Assembly (NCBI GenBank): GCA_004299545.1
Contig: SCRB01000805.1
Coordinates: 1 to 7,496 of the forward strand
Source: Rhizobiaceae bacterium
Lineage (GTDB): Bacteria; Pseudomonadota; Alphaproteobacteria; Rhizobiales; Rhizobiaceae
Length of the DNA: 7,496 bases
Direction: 5' to 3'
Positions 1 through 5,383 of the stretch are shown here, one piece after another. Position numbers and translations under genes: made by a program. Each line of letters starts with the position of its first letter. Position 1 is the first letter of the stretch. The notes under the pieces were generated by a model. It made no database searches. It was not told the origin of the DNA and was given only the letters and a program-made list of their open reading frames with translations.

Positions 1-1
1 T

Positions 2-787
2 CTGGAGGAGACCGGCAAGAAACTTCCCAACCTCAATCGCGTCGTCATCGGCGGTTCCGCCTGTCCACGCGCCATGACGGAGAAATTCGAGAAGAATTAC
101 GGTGTCGAGGTCATCCATGCCTGGGGGATGACGGAGATGTCCCCGCTCGGTTCGCTCTGCCGCATGAAGCCGGAATATGTGGCGCTTGAAGGCGAGGCGC
201 TGCTCGATATCAAGGCGAAGCAGGGCTTCCCGCCTTTTGGCGTCGAGATGAAGGTGACGGACGACGAAAATCGCGAACTGCCCTGGGACGGCAAGACCTT
301 CGGGCGCCTGAAAGTCCGCGGCCCGGCCGTCGCCGGAGCCTATTACGGGGGCGCCGGCCAGGAGCTCTTCGACGAGGAAGGCTGGTTCGATACCGGCGAC
401 GTCGCCCACATGGACGCCAGCGGCTACATGCAGATCACCGACCGCGCCAAGGACGTGATCAAGTCCGGTGGCGAATGGATATCGACCATCGACCTCGAAA
501 ACCTCGCCGTCGGGCATCCCGATATCGCCGAGGCCGCCGTCATCGGTGTGAAGCATCCAAAATGGGACGAAAGGCCTCTTCTCGTTGTCGTCAGGAAAGA
601 GGGGCACGAGCCTTCGAAGGATGACATATTGGATTTCATGCGCGGCAGGGTAGCGAAATGGTGGATGCCGGACGATGTCGCCTTCGTTGCGGAAATCCCC
701 CACACCGCGACGGGGAAGATCCAGAAGACCACGCTTCGCGACCGCTTCCGCGATTACCGGTTTCCGACCGGGGAGGAGTCTTCCTGA
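2..787 (+). CDS. AMP-forming acyl-CoA synthetase (fatty-acid-CoA ligase type), C-terminal part, 5' truncated
   Basis: This is the last 261 codons of an adenylate-forming (ANL superfamily) acid-CoA ligase. Such enzymes activate a carboxylic acid with ATP to an acyl-AMP and then transfer it to CoA in the cytoplasm. The frame is open from base 2, so the start lies upstream; the family is usually about 540 residues, so roughly half is visible. Motifs in order (fragment numbering): VVIGGSACP near 14-22; the A5 motif HAWGMTE at 39-45; GWFDTGD at 127-133 (A7); the hinge [15 protein letters not shown] at 147-161 (A8); and TATGKIQK at 235-242 with the catalytic lysine (A10) near the C-terminus. The hinge and GEWIS wording resemble the medium/long-chain fatty acyl (AlkK/FadD-like) and DmdB-like branch; the substrate cannot be read from this part. 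The DUF1499 gene follows on the same strand after a 69-bp gap and could be co-transcribed. Family assignment is firm, substrate unknown. Confidence 0.93.
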   Translation: MEETGKKLPNLNRVVIGGSACPRAMTEKFEKNYGVEVIHAWGMTEMSPLGSLCRMKPEYVALEGEALLDIKAKQGFPPFGVEMKVTDDENRELPWDGKTFGRLKVRGPAVAGAYYGGAGQELFDEEGWFDTGDVAHMDASGYMQITDRAKDVIKSGGEWISTIDLENLAVGHPDIAEAAVIGVKHPKWDERPLLVVVRKEGHEPSKDDILDFMRGRVAKWWMPDDVAFVAEIPHTATGKIQKTTLRDRFRDYRFPTGEESS

Positions 788-856
788 GGCGATGAGCGGC
801 GATTGTCCTGACAGGTGCGCGCGAGCGGCAGGACGATCCCATGTCGAGTCGGGCTA

Positions 857-1630
857 ATGGCCGCTCTCCTTGACGAGCGCAGTTCGCGTGCGGCGATGTT
901 CGCGCGCCGGCTTGCCGTTTTCTCCTTCGTGCTTTTCGGATTGTCCGCCTTCGGCCTGCATCGCAGGCTGATGGACGTGCCGGAATTCGTCATCCTGCTC
1001 GGCCTCATTCTTTTGCTGGCGCTGGTGGCGCTTTTCGCCGTTGCGTGGGGATGGAGGCGCGTCTGGCGTTTCGGCGACAGGGGCGGCGGCAACGTTGCGG
1101 TTGCAATCCTCTTTTCCCTAACCGTTCTTTCGCCTTTCGCCGTTGCCGGCGTGTTTTTCCTGATCGAGCCGCCGATCAGCGATGTTTCGACCGACCTGGA
1201 CGATCCGCCTGTCTTCGTGGGGGCATCGCCGCGGACGGGCGCAATGAACCCGATCCGTCCGATCGCGCCCAAAGAGGCGGACTTGCAGCGTTCCGCCTTC
1301 CCGGACGTCAGCGGCCGCCGTTATGGCGCATCTATCGACCATGTGGCCGATGTCGCCCGGCAGACCATGAAGGCCGAGGGCTGGCGGATAAGCGAAGGCC
1401 CGCCTCTCGGTGAAGACCAGATCGAGTATGAAATCGAGGCGGTGGCCTCGACGCCCTTTCTGCCGTTTCCCTCCGACGTGGTTGTCAGGCTGCGCGACGA
1501 GGGCGATTCGACCTATGTCGACATGCGTTCCGCCTCGCGCTATGGCCGCTTCGACCTGGGGTCCAACGCCGCCCGGATCCGCGGCTTCCTGGCCCGCCTC
1601 GACGTTGCCATGGCATCCGAGGCCCGATGA
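857..1630 (+). CDS. DUF1499 domain membrane protein
   Basis: This encodes a 257-aa protein of the DUF1499 family, whose function is not established. Three hydrophobic segments at about residues 19-34, 43-65 and 80-104 suggest an inner-membrane anchor. The conserved linker DVSTDLDDPP follows at 109-118, and the globular C-terminal domain ends in the family hallmark R-S-x-S-R-x-G-x-x-D-x-G-x-N-x-x-R-I at about 224-241. A GTG at 815 would add 14 residues, but that extension is polar and Arg/Cys-containing. I chose the ATG at 857 because it leaves a short soluble leader ahead of the first helix, as I recall for relatives. Neither start has a strong ribosome binding site. The ATG overlaps the TAA of a 21-codon frame beginning at 792 (TAATG), so translational coupling is possible. 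Domain assignment is confident; the start is uncertain. Confidence 0.87.
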   Translation: MAALLDERSSRAAMFARRLAVFSFVLFGLSAFGLHRRLMDVPEFVILLGLILLLALVALFAVAWGWRRVWRFGDRGGGNVAVAILFSLTVLSPFAVAGVFFLIEPPISDVSTDLDDPPVFVGASPRTGAMNPIRPIAPKEADLQRSAFPDVSGRRYGASIDHVADVARQTMKAEGWRISEGPPLGEDQIEYEIEAVASTPFLPFPSDVVVRLRDEGDSTYVDMRSASRYGRFDLGSNAARIRGFLARLDVAMASEAR

Positions 1631-1681
1631 AGGGTTTTCGTCGCGGGGACAGGAATTGGGCCGGCTCTGCGGTCGCTGGAA

Positions 1682-1704
1682 GCCCCGCTCCAGGCCCCGC
1701 TCCA
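1682..1704. repeat. Two tandem copies of a 12-bp unit
   Basis: GCCCCGCTCCAG at 1682-1693 is followed immediately by GCCCCGCTCCA at 1694-1704, so the second copy lacks only the last base. It lies in the 164-bp gap between the DUF1499 gene and tRNA-Gln. It could be a chance or slippage duplication; no function is apparent. Confidence 0.7.
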
Positions 1705-1723
1705 TCTCCTGCTCTCTATATTG

Positions 1724-1741
1724 AATCGCTTCTGAGCGATT
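1724..1741 (+). other. Perfect 7-bp hairpin upstream of tRNA-Gln, overlapping its -35 box
   Basis: AATCGCT (1724-1730) and AGCGATT (1735-1741) pair perfectly across a 4-nt TCTG loop. The stem is only moderately GC-rich and the following bases (GTGCTTTG) are not a clean T-tract, so it is a weak intrinsic terminator candidate for the upstream gene. Its last two bases are the first two of the putative tRNA -35 hexamer, so it might instead be a regulatory site. Confidence 0.4.
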
Positions 1742-1768
1742 GTGCTTTGCCGATCTCGTCTCTATAAG
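1740..1768 (+). promoter_or_regulatory. Predicted sigma-70 promoter of tRNA-Gln
   Basis: The -35 hexamer TTGTGC (1740-1745) and -10 hexamer TATAAG (1763-1768) are separated by 17 bp, the optimal spacing. Transcription would begin near 1775, giving a leader of about 20 nt before the mature tRNA 5' end at 1795. This fits a stand-alone tRNA transcription unit. Prediction by eye only. Confidence 0.6.
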
Positions 1769-1794
1769 GCAGCCGCTCAGCATTGATTGGCCGA

Positions 1795-1869
1795 TGGGGC
1801 GTAGCCAAGCGGTAAGGCAACGGTTTTTGGTACCGTCATTCGCAGGTTCGAATCCTGCCGCCCCAGCCA
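1795..1869 (+). tRNA. tRNA-Gln (anticodon TTG)
   Basis: A full cloverleaf can be drawn. The acceptor stem is TGGGGCG (1795-1801) with CGCCCCA (1859-1865). The D stem is GCC/GGC (1804-1806 with 1816-1818). The anticodon stem is ACGGT/ACCGT (1820-1824 with 1832-1836) around loop TTTTGGT with anticodon TTG at 1827-1829. The variable loop is five bases, and the T stem is GCAGG/CCTGC with loop TTCGAAT (1847-1853). The discriminator is G1866 and the CCA end is encoded at 1867-1869. TTG reads CAA glutamine codons. tRNA genes are frequent integration targets, but I found no second copy of the 3' end in the window. Confidence 0.97.
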
Positions 1870-1994
1870 TGAGAAAAAAGAATGATGAAATCAATTAGTT
1901 GAAAGAAAATTGATCTTTCGGCGTAAGGCATTCCAGGTCAGTCTTTTAGGTGCCCTAGCGAGAGGGCGATTTATGGTGAGTCGGGAAGGGCGCT
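1870..1994. other. Intergenic stretch after tRNA-Gln with two small hairpins
   Basis: No gene is supported here. Two inverted repeats are visible. ATCAATT (1890-1896) pairs with AATTGAT (1908-1914) across 11 nt. GCCCT (1952-1956) pairs with AGGGC (1963-1967) across 6 nt and is followed by GATTTAT on the plus strand. Either could help end the tRNA transcript, but neither has the strong GC stem plus T-run of a standard intrinsic terminator. Confidence 0.35.
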
Positions 1995-2129
1995 TTACGC
2001 CAGCACCCACCCGAAACCGCCGATCACCAGTTGAAGAAAGAGCGCGAGCAACACCAGCTGACCGGTCCAGGCGATGTCCGAGGTCTATTCAGGGCGGGCC
2101 TCTTGCAGGTCAGGCGATACTTTATTCAC
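1995..2129 (-). pseudogene. TAG-interrupted mini-ORF for a one-helix membrane peptide
   Basis: On the minus strand a frame starts with GTG at 2129-2127, overlapping the TAA of the 256-aa gene. It runs 14 codons to a TAG (2087-2085), then continues in the same frame for 29 codons to a TAA at 1997-1995. The second part encodes a strikingly hydrophobic helix (AWTGQLVLLALFLQLVIGG) flanked by charged or polar ends. That is typical of a single-span membrane peptide and unlike random out-of-frame sequence. It has no ATG of its own; internal GTG or TTG codons would cut into the helix. Possible explanations are a small gene broken by a point mutation, a degraded gene remnant, stop-codon readthrough, or chance. 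No Shine-Dalgarno is evident before the GTG. Function unknown. Confidence 0.25.
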
Positions 2130-2892
2130 GCCGGAGACGAGCCGCGACCAGCCACGCAATGAGGGCAGCAACGACGATCGAGATCAGGGCTGGCAAAACG
2201 GAAAGAAACGGATGGACAGCGAATACGGGCGAGGCTGCCTTCAGGATCGTGTCGACTGACGATAGAATGCTGAAAACGGCGCAGAAAACAAAGAATGCCG
2301 CGCCGAGCGATACCCATTTGCGCCGCCTGTCCCATTGGGGCTCGACGCGCAGCTGCTCGGCATGGCTTCCCCTCGGAAGCCGGCTGGCCATTCTGCTTCG
2401 CCATGACCAGCCATTGTTCGTGACCGTCTCGTGCAGCGGCTTCTTCAGTTCCGAACTGGAGAAGCGGTAAGCGATACGCTCCCCGCTCGGCGTCGTTTCG
2501 TAAAAGGGGCGGATACCGAAGACGTAATCCCAATTCAGTCCGCGCTGGCCCTTTTTCTGGTAGCTGAATGAAGGGATTCCTCCCGACCACGTGACGTTCC
2601 ATGTCCAGTCGATGCTCTGAACTTCATGCAGGTCTGGGAGAAGGCGCATGAAGACCTGGAAGCTTTTTGACAGATTGGCTGACCCGAAGGCCGCATACCA
2701 GTTCGGCTCGCGCATACGCCATTCGGCCACGAGGTCGGCATTTTCCGGATCATTGGCAGTGCATTCTCGAATGATGAAGGGGGCAGTCGGGCGGTTGAGC
2801 GCCAACAGATCGGCTTTCAGCTTTTCCACAGGAACGGGGGCAACGCCCGGTTTGGGTCGATATCTTCCGAACAATCTGCCAAAAAAGCCCAT
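2122..2892 (-). CDS. Uncharacterised membrane-anchored protein, Trp-rich soluble domain plus two C-terminal helices
   Basis: This encodes a 256-aa protein of unknown function. Residues 1-185 are soluble and tryptophan-rich: W58 in LVAEWRM, W65, DWTWNVTW at 95-102, NWDY at 120-123 and GWSW at 161-164. Two hydrophobic segments at about 194-212 and 228-252 follow, and the protein ends in a basic tail (ARLRRE). The soluble part resembles, from memory, uncharacterised bacterial proteins with an EW..x..WY / YRFS..E.K.P..E.VT..GW pattern; no domain name can be given. With no signal peptide and a helical hairpin at the C-terminus, the soluble part probably faces the cytoplasm. The ATG at 2892 is supported by AGGAGG about 11 nt upstream on the minus strand (in 2904-2910). 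A divergent gene starts only 32 bp away. Downstream is the interrupted mini-ORF. Confidence 0.8.
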   Translation of the reverse strand: MGFFGRLFGRYRPKPGVAPVPVEKLKADLLALNRPTAPFIIRECTANDPENADLVAEWRMREPNWYAAFGSANLSKSFQVFMRLLPDLHEVQSIDWTWNVTWSGGIPSFSYQKKGQRGLNWDYVFGIRPFYETTPSGERIAYRFSSSELKKPLHETVTNNGWSWRSRMASRLPRGSHAEQLRVEPQWDRRRKWVSLGAAFFVFCAVFSILSSVDTILKAASPVFAVHPFLSVLPALISIVVAALIAWLVAARLRRE

Positions 2893-2924
2893 TGGAACTG
2901 TTTCCTCCTTCTGCGCGGAGCCCC

Positions 2925-3221
2925 ATGCGCCAAGCCGTTGTCGTCCTCAACACGCTTTCGATCATCGCCGCGGTCCTCGTCGCCCCGATCGCGCTCTATA
3001 TCGGCGCGTGGGGTCTGCTCGGACCGGCATATGACCGGCCGCAGGATCTGGTGCTCGGTCTCGCGATCATGGCCGCTCCGATTGTCGTCACTGGCCTTTG
3101 CGTGTTCTTCTCCATTCGCTCGATGCGACGGGGACGGAACTATGCGCCCTTCATCGCGGCCATGCCGCTTCTGGTGGCGATCCTCGGCTACCTCAGTTCA
3201 CCGTTCGCTGCCGCTTTCTAA
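2925..3221 (+). CDS. Small three-helix membrane protein, uncharacterised
   Basis: This encodes a 98-aa hydrophobic protein with three likely membrane helices at about residues 5-30, 42-63 and 75-92. A basic loop RSMRRGRN (65-72) between helices two and three probably lies in the cytoplasm, which would place the N-terminus outside. The ATG at 2925 is preceded by GGAG (2917-2920) four bases upstream. A TTG at 2892 would add 11 residues but begins exactly at the neighbouring gene's start codon and has no better ribosome site. The gene is divergent from the 256-aa gene (32-bp gap) and convergent with the LprI-like gene (12-bp gap). That packing suggests a small envelope-related set, but no function is recognisable. 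Confidence 0.72.
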   Translation: MRQAVVVLNTLSIIAAVLVAPIALYIGAWGLLGPAYDRPQDLVLGLAIMAAPIVVTGLCVFFSIRSMRRGRNYAPFIAAMPLLVAILGYLSSPFAAAF

Positions 3222-3233
3222 ACCGAAGACCGT

Positions 3234-3626
3234 TCAGTGCTCTTGCTTGACGCGCTTTTCCAGTTCCAGCGTGCGCTGGCTGATATCGGTGAGTTCGAAG
3301 TTTTGAGAAACGATAAAGGCCAATGAGCCGTTATTGGGATCGTCCGCGAGCCTGCGCGTTTCTTTGAGATGATGGCCGAGCCAAGCGCGCTGCTCATGCT
3401 GCAATGTGGCCCGCTCCGCGCGACTGCCGCGGTGCATGAGCGCTTGATAGGCTGCATTGAGCCGTTTGTCCCACCTGTCGATTTCAATCTTGCCGCATTT
3501 CAGCATCTCGGTCGAAACACCGCCCGAACGATCCACACACGCTTTCATTTCGGCTTCCGACTGGGCGGAAGCGGTATCGGCCATCGGCAGGAGGATCAGA
3601 CCGACAGCAAGGATCTTTTTGAACAT
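3234..3626 (-). CDS. Exported LprI/DUF1311-like protein
   Basis: This encodes a 130-aa protein. Residues 1-21 form a Sec signal peptide (basic MFKK, hydrophobic core, TASA then QS), so export to the periplasm is predicted. The mature part shows the DUF1311/LprI-like pattern: C30 and C44 close together, then W52-D-K-R-LNAAYQAL (52-63), and L75..EQRAW (to 82). In the founding member, mycobacterial LprI, this family was described as a lysozyme inhibitor; most proteobacterial members have no tested role. The later cysteine usual after the W...RD segment seems absent, leaving two cysteines, enough for one disulfide. The ATG at 3626 was chosen over an in-frame TTG at 3656 because it places the signal peptide at the N-terminus. 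A promoter candidate lies at 3669-3696. Family assignment rests on pattern and length. Confidence 0.8.
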   Translation of the reverse strand: MFKKILAVGLILLPMADTASAQSEAEMKACVDRSGGVSTEMLKCGKIEIDRWDKRLNAAYQALMHRGSRAERATLQHEQRAWLGHHLKETRRLADDPNNGSLAFIVSQNFELTDISQRTLELEKRVKQEH

Positions 3627-3668
3627 TCGGAGTTTCCCGCGAGACCCCCGCCTCAACGGATAGACATT

Positions 3669-3696
3669 TTTATATAAAGTGGGACGGCAGGCGCAA
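3669..3696 (-). promoter_or_regulatory. Predicted promoter of the LprI-like gene
   Basis: On the minus strand, TTGCGC (3696-3691) and TATAAA (3674-3669) are separated by 16 bp. Transcription would start near 3661, about 35 nt before the ATG at 3626. The AT-rich TATATAAA block stands out in GC-rich surroundings. Prediction by eye. Confidence 0.5.
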
Positions 3697-3713
3697 CCTG
3701 ATCCAAGGGGATT

Positions 3714-3744
3714 TTGACAGGGATATTAGGGTCAGGACCCTAAT
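3714..3744 (+). promoter_or_regulatory. Consensus -35 element with palindrome across the -10 region, upstream of manC
   Basis: A perfect TTGACA lies at 3714-3719. The matching -10 region (around 3737-3744, ACCCTAAT) is weak and sits inside a perfect palindrome (3725-3744). A good -35, poor -10 and overlapping palindrome is the arrangement of a regulated promoter. The predicted transcript would have a leader of about 180 nt before manC. This is inference; no start site is known. Confidence 0.35.
3725..3744. promoter_or_regulatory. Perfect 20-bp palindrome (9-bp arms, 2-bp centre), candidate operator or dispersed repeat
   Basis: ATTAGGGTC (3725-3733) and GACCCTAAT (3736-3744) are exact reverse complements around AG. 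It lies in the divergent region between the LprI-like gene and manC, immediately after a TTGACA. The symmetry and size fit a dimeric repressor or activator site. A short palindromic element repeated elsewhere in the genome is the main alternative. As RNA it would be a 9-bp stem with a 2-nt loop too tight to form fully, and no T-tract follows, so a terminator is unlikely. Confidence 0.55.
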
Positions 3745-3821
3745 GTAGACGGCCTTGACCGCCTCATGCTCATGTGGATTTCCCAGCCATTTTCTTTCCA
3801 GTCGCCCCAACGCCCGGGAAC

Positions 3822-3831
3822 GGGTTAACCC
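3822..3831. promoter_or_regulatory. 10-bp palindrome GGGTTAACCC in the manC leader region
   Basis: GGGTTAACCC is a perfect dyad immediately followed by TTATAC (3832-3837), which resembles a -10 box, although no convincing -35 stands 16-18 bp upstream. It may be a second protein-binding site in the manC upstream region or a chance palindrome. Confidence 0.25.
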
Positions 3832-3871
3832 TTATACGCCGTTTCAGTCTCCATCTCGTCTTATGGCGCAC

Positions 3872-3901
3872 TTGAAGGGGCGAGTTGTAGTAGGGTATGG
3901 G
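3872..3901 (+). promoter_or_regulatory. Possible proximal manC promoter
   Basis: TTGAAG (3872-3877) and TATGGG (3896-3901) are 18 bp apart. They would start transcription near 3908, about 26 nt before the manC ATG, just including the AGGAGAG ribosome site at 3922-3928. The -10 is poor, so confidence is low. Confidence 0.3.
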
Positions 3902-3933
3902 CTGAGGCAACGGCGACGAACAGGAGAGCGGGC

Positions 3934-5340
3934 ATGCTCTTACCCATTATCATGGCGGGGGGGTCGGGGACCCGACTCTGGCCTTTGTCGCGGCATCTTT
4001 ATCCGAAGCAGTTCCATGCCCTCGTCGGCGAACACACCATGCTGCAGGAAACCGTCCTCAGGCTGAACGGTCTCGGCGTGGCCTCGCCGCTGGTGATCTG
4101 CAATGAGGAGCATCGTTTCCTTGCTGCCGAGCAGATGCGTGAGATCGGCCTTGACCATCCGCGCATCCTGCTCGAACCCGTCAGCCGCAACACGGCTCCC
4201 ACGATCGCGCTTGCGGCCTTCTTCGCTACCAGGGATCAGGAAGACCCTCTTCTTCTCGTCCTCGCCGCCGATCACCTGATCCGCGATGTCGGAGCGTTTC
4301 AGGCCGCTGTCAAAAAGGCGGAAGCCCTTGCCGAATCCGGAAAGCTGGTGACGTTCGGCATCGTCCCCGACAAGCCCGAGACAGGGTACGGCTATATCAG
4401 GCGCGGCGCGGCGATGGGAGCGGAAGGCTTCGCGGTCGAGCGTTTCGAGGAAAAGCCGAGCCGTGCAAAGGCGCAGTCGTTCCTGGCAAATGGCGGCTAT
4501 TACTGGAACAGCGGCATGTTTCTGTTTCGCGCTTCCCGGTATCTCGAGGAACTGGAGCGCCGCGCGCCGGAAATCTTCGCCGCCTGTCAGAAGGCGGCGG
4601 CGGCCGCGCGCTTCGACCAGGATTTCGTGCGTGTGGATGCCGACGCGTTCGCCGCATGTCCTTCGGATTCGATCGACTACGCGATCATGGAGAAGACGGA
4701 CGGGGCGGCGGTCGTTCCCCTCGACGCCGCGTGGAGCGACATCGGCTCCTGGTCGGCGCTTTGGGGCGTTGCCGATCGGGACGGCGACGGCAATGCCTTC
4801 AAGGGCGATGTCATCCAGACCGGATCGCGAAACAACCTCGCGCGCTCGGAAAGCCGGCTGGTCGCTCTCGTCGGTGTCGAGGATCTTGTCGTCATCGAGA
4901 CCAAGGACGCCGTCCTTGTCGGTCACAAGGACCGCATCCAGGAAGTGAAGGAAATCGTCGAGACGATCCGCCGGAGCAACCGCCAGGAACACCTCAATCA
5001 TCGTCAGGTCTATCGTCCCTGGGGTCATTACGATTCCATCGATTTCGGCAAACGCGACCAGGTCAAGCGGATTACGGTCAAGCCCGGCGCCAAATTGTCG
5101 GTGCAGATGCACCATCACAGGGCCGAGCACTGGGTCGTGGTGCGGGGGACGGCCAAGGTCTATAAGGGCGACCAGACCCTCATGCTGGGCGAGGACCAGT
5201 CGACTTATATCCCGCTCGGCGAAATCCACGCGCTCGAGAATCCGGGCAAGATTCCGCTGGAACTCATCGAGGTGCAGTCGGGATCGTATCTGGGCGAGGA
5301 CGATATCGTCCGCTTCGAGGACCGTTACGGCAGATCATAG
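3934..5340 (+). CDS. manC: Mannose-1-phosphate guanylyltransferase / mannose-6-phosphate isomerase (bifunctional)
   Basis: ManC makes GDP-mannose from GTP and mannose-1-phosphate. In bifunctional members it also interconverts fructose-6-phosphate and mannose-6-phosphate. GDP-mannose feeds mannose, fucose or perosamine units of cell-surface polysaccharide. The 468-aa length matches the two-domain family. The N-terminal nucleotidyltransferase shows [14 protein letters not shown] (7-20) and PKQF (24-27), the NTAPT segment (86-90), ADH (112-114), FEEKP (171-175), GYYWNSGMF (188-196) and WSDIGSW (267-273). The C-terminal type II isomerase cupin begins at YRPWGHY (360-366) and carries [15 protein letters not shown] (391-405), with H393/H395 and H432 as likely metal ligands. 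AGGAGAG (3922-3928) lies 5 nt before the ATG. The MBL-fold gene follows 43 bp downstream and is probably co-transcribed. The long upstream region holds promoter and palindrome candidates. Confidence 0.97.
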   Translation: MLLPIIMAGGSGTRLWPLSRHLYPKQFHALVGEHTMLQETVLRLNGLGVASPLVICNEEHRFLAAEQMREIGLDHPRILLEPVSRNTAPTIALAAFFATRDQEDPLLLVLAADHLIRDVGAFQAAVKKAEALAESGKLVTFGIVPDKPETGYGYIRRGAAMGAEGFAVERFEEKPSRAKAQSFLANGGYYWNSGMFLFRASRYLEELERRAPEIFAACQKAAAAARFDQDFVRVDADAFAACPSDSIDYAIMEKTDGAAVVPLDAAWSDIGSWSALWGVADRDGDGNAFKGDVIQTGSRNNLARSESRLVALVGVEDLVVIETKDAVLVGHKDRIQEVKEIVETIRRSNRQEHLNHRQVYRPWGHYDSIDFGKRDQVKRITVKPGAKLSVQMHHHRAEHWVVVRGTAKVYKGDQTLMLGEDQSTYIPLGEIHALENPGKIPLELIEVQSGSYLGEDDIVRFEDRYGRS

Positions 5341-5367
5341 CCGTGCCGGTTTTGTAATGCTGGCCCG

Positions 5368-5377
5368 AGAGGAAGGA
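5368..5377 (+). promoter_or_regulatory. Ribosome binding site deciding the TTG start of the MBL-fold gene
   Basis: AGAGGAAGGA lies six bases before TTG at 5384, an almost ideal Shine-Dalgarno and spacing. It falls inside the coding frame if the upstream ATG at 5357 is used; that ATG has only GTGCCGGTTTTGTA before it. This favours TTG as the true start. Confidence 0.6.
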
Positions 5378-5383
5378 TATCTG

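Noticed and set aside
1795..1869. tRNA-Gln as an integration (att) site
   Set aside because: No repeat of the tRNA 3' end and no integrase gene was seen in the window, so no element boundary can be claimed.
1118..1894. 258-codon minus-strand open frame
   Set aside because: It runs antisense through the tRNA-Gln gene and the DUF1499 gene, so it is not credible as a protein gene.
1910..2470. 186-codon plus-strand open frame after tRNA-Gln
   Set aside because: It overlaps the better supported 256-aa minus-strand gene, which has a good ribosome site and membrane helices. Its own translation is Arg/Ser/Thr-rich and low in structure.
3734..3744. The 20-bp palindrome as an intrinsic terminator
   Set aside because: There is no T-tract on either side and the 2-nt centre does not make a normal loop. 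It lies between two gene starts, where a terminator is not expected.
3940..5229. 429-codon open frame on the minus strand opposite manC
   Set aside because: manC is certain on the plus strand from its full motif set. The antisense frame has no recognisable domain and is the usual by-product of GC-rich codon use.
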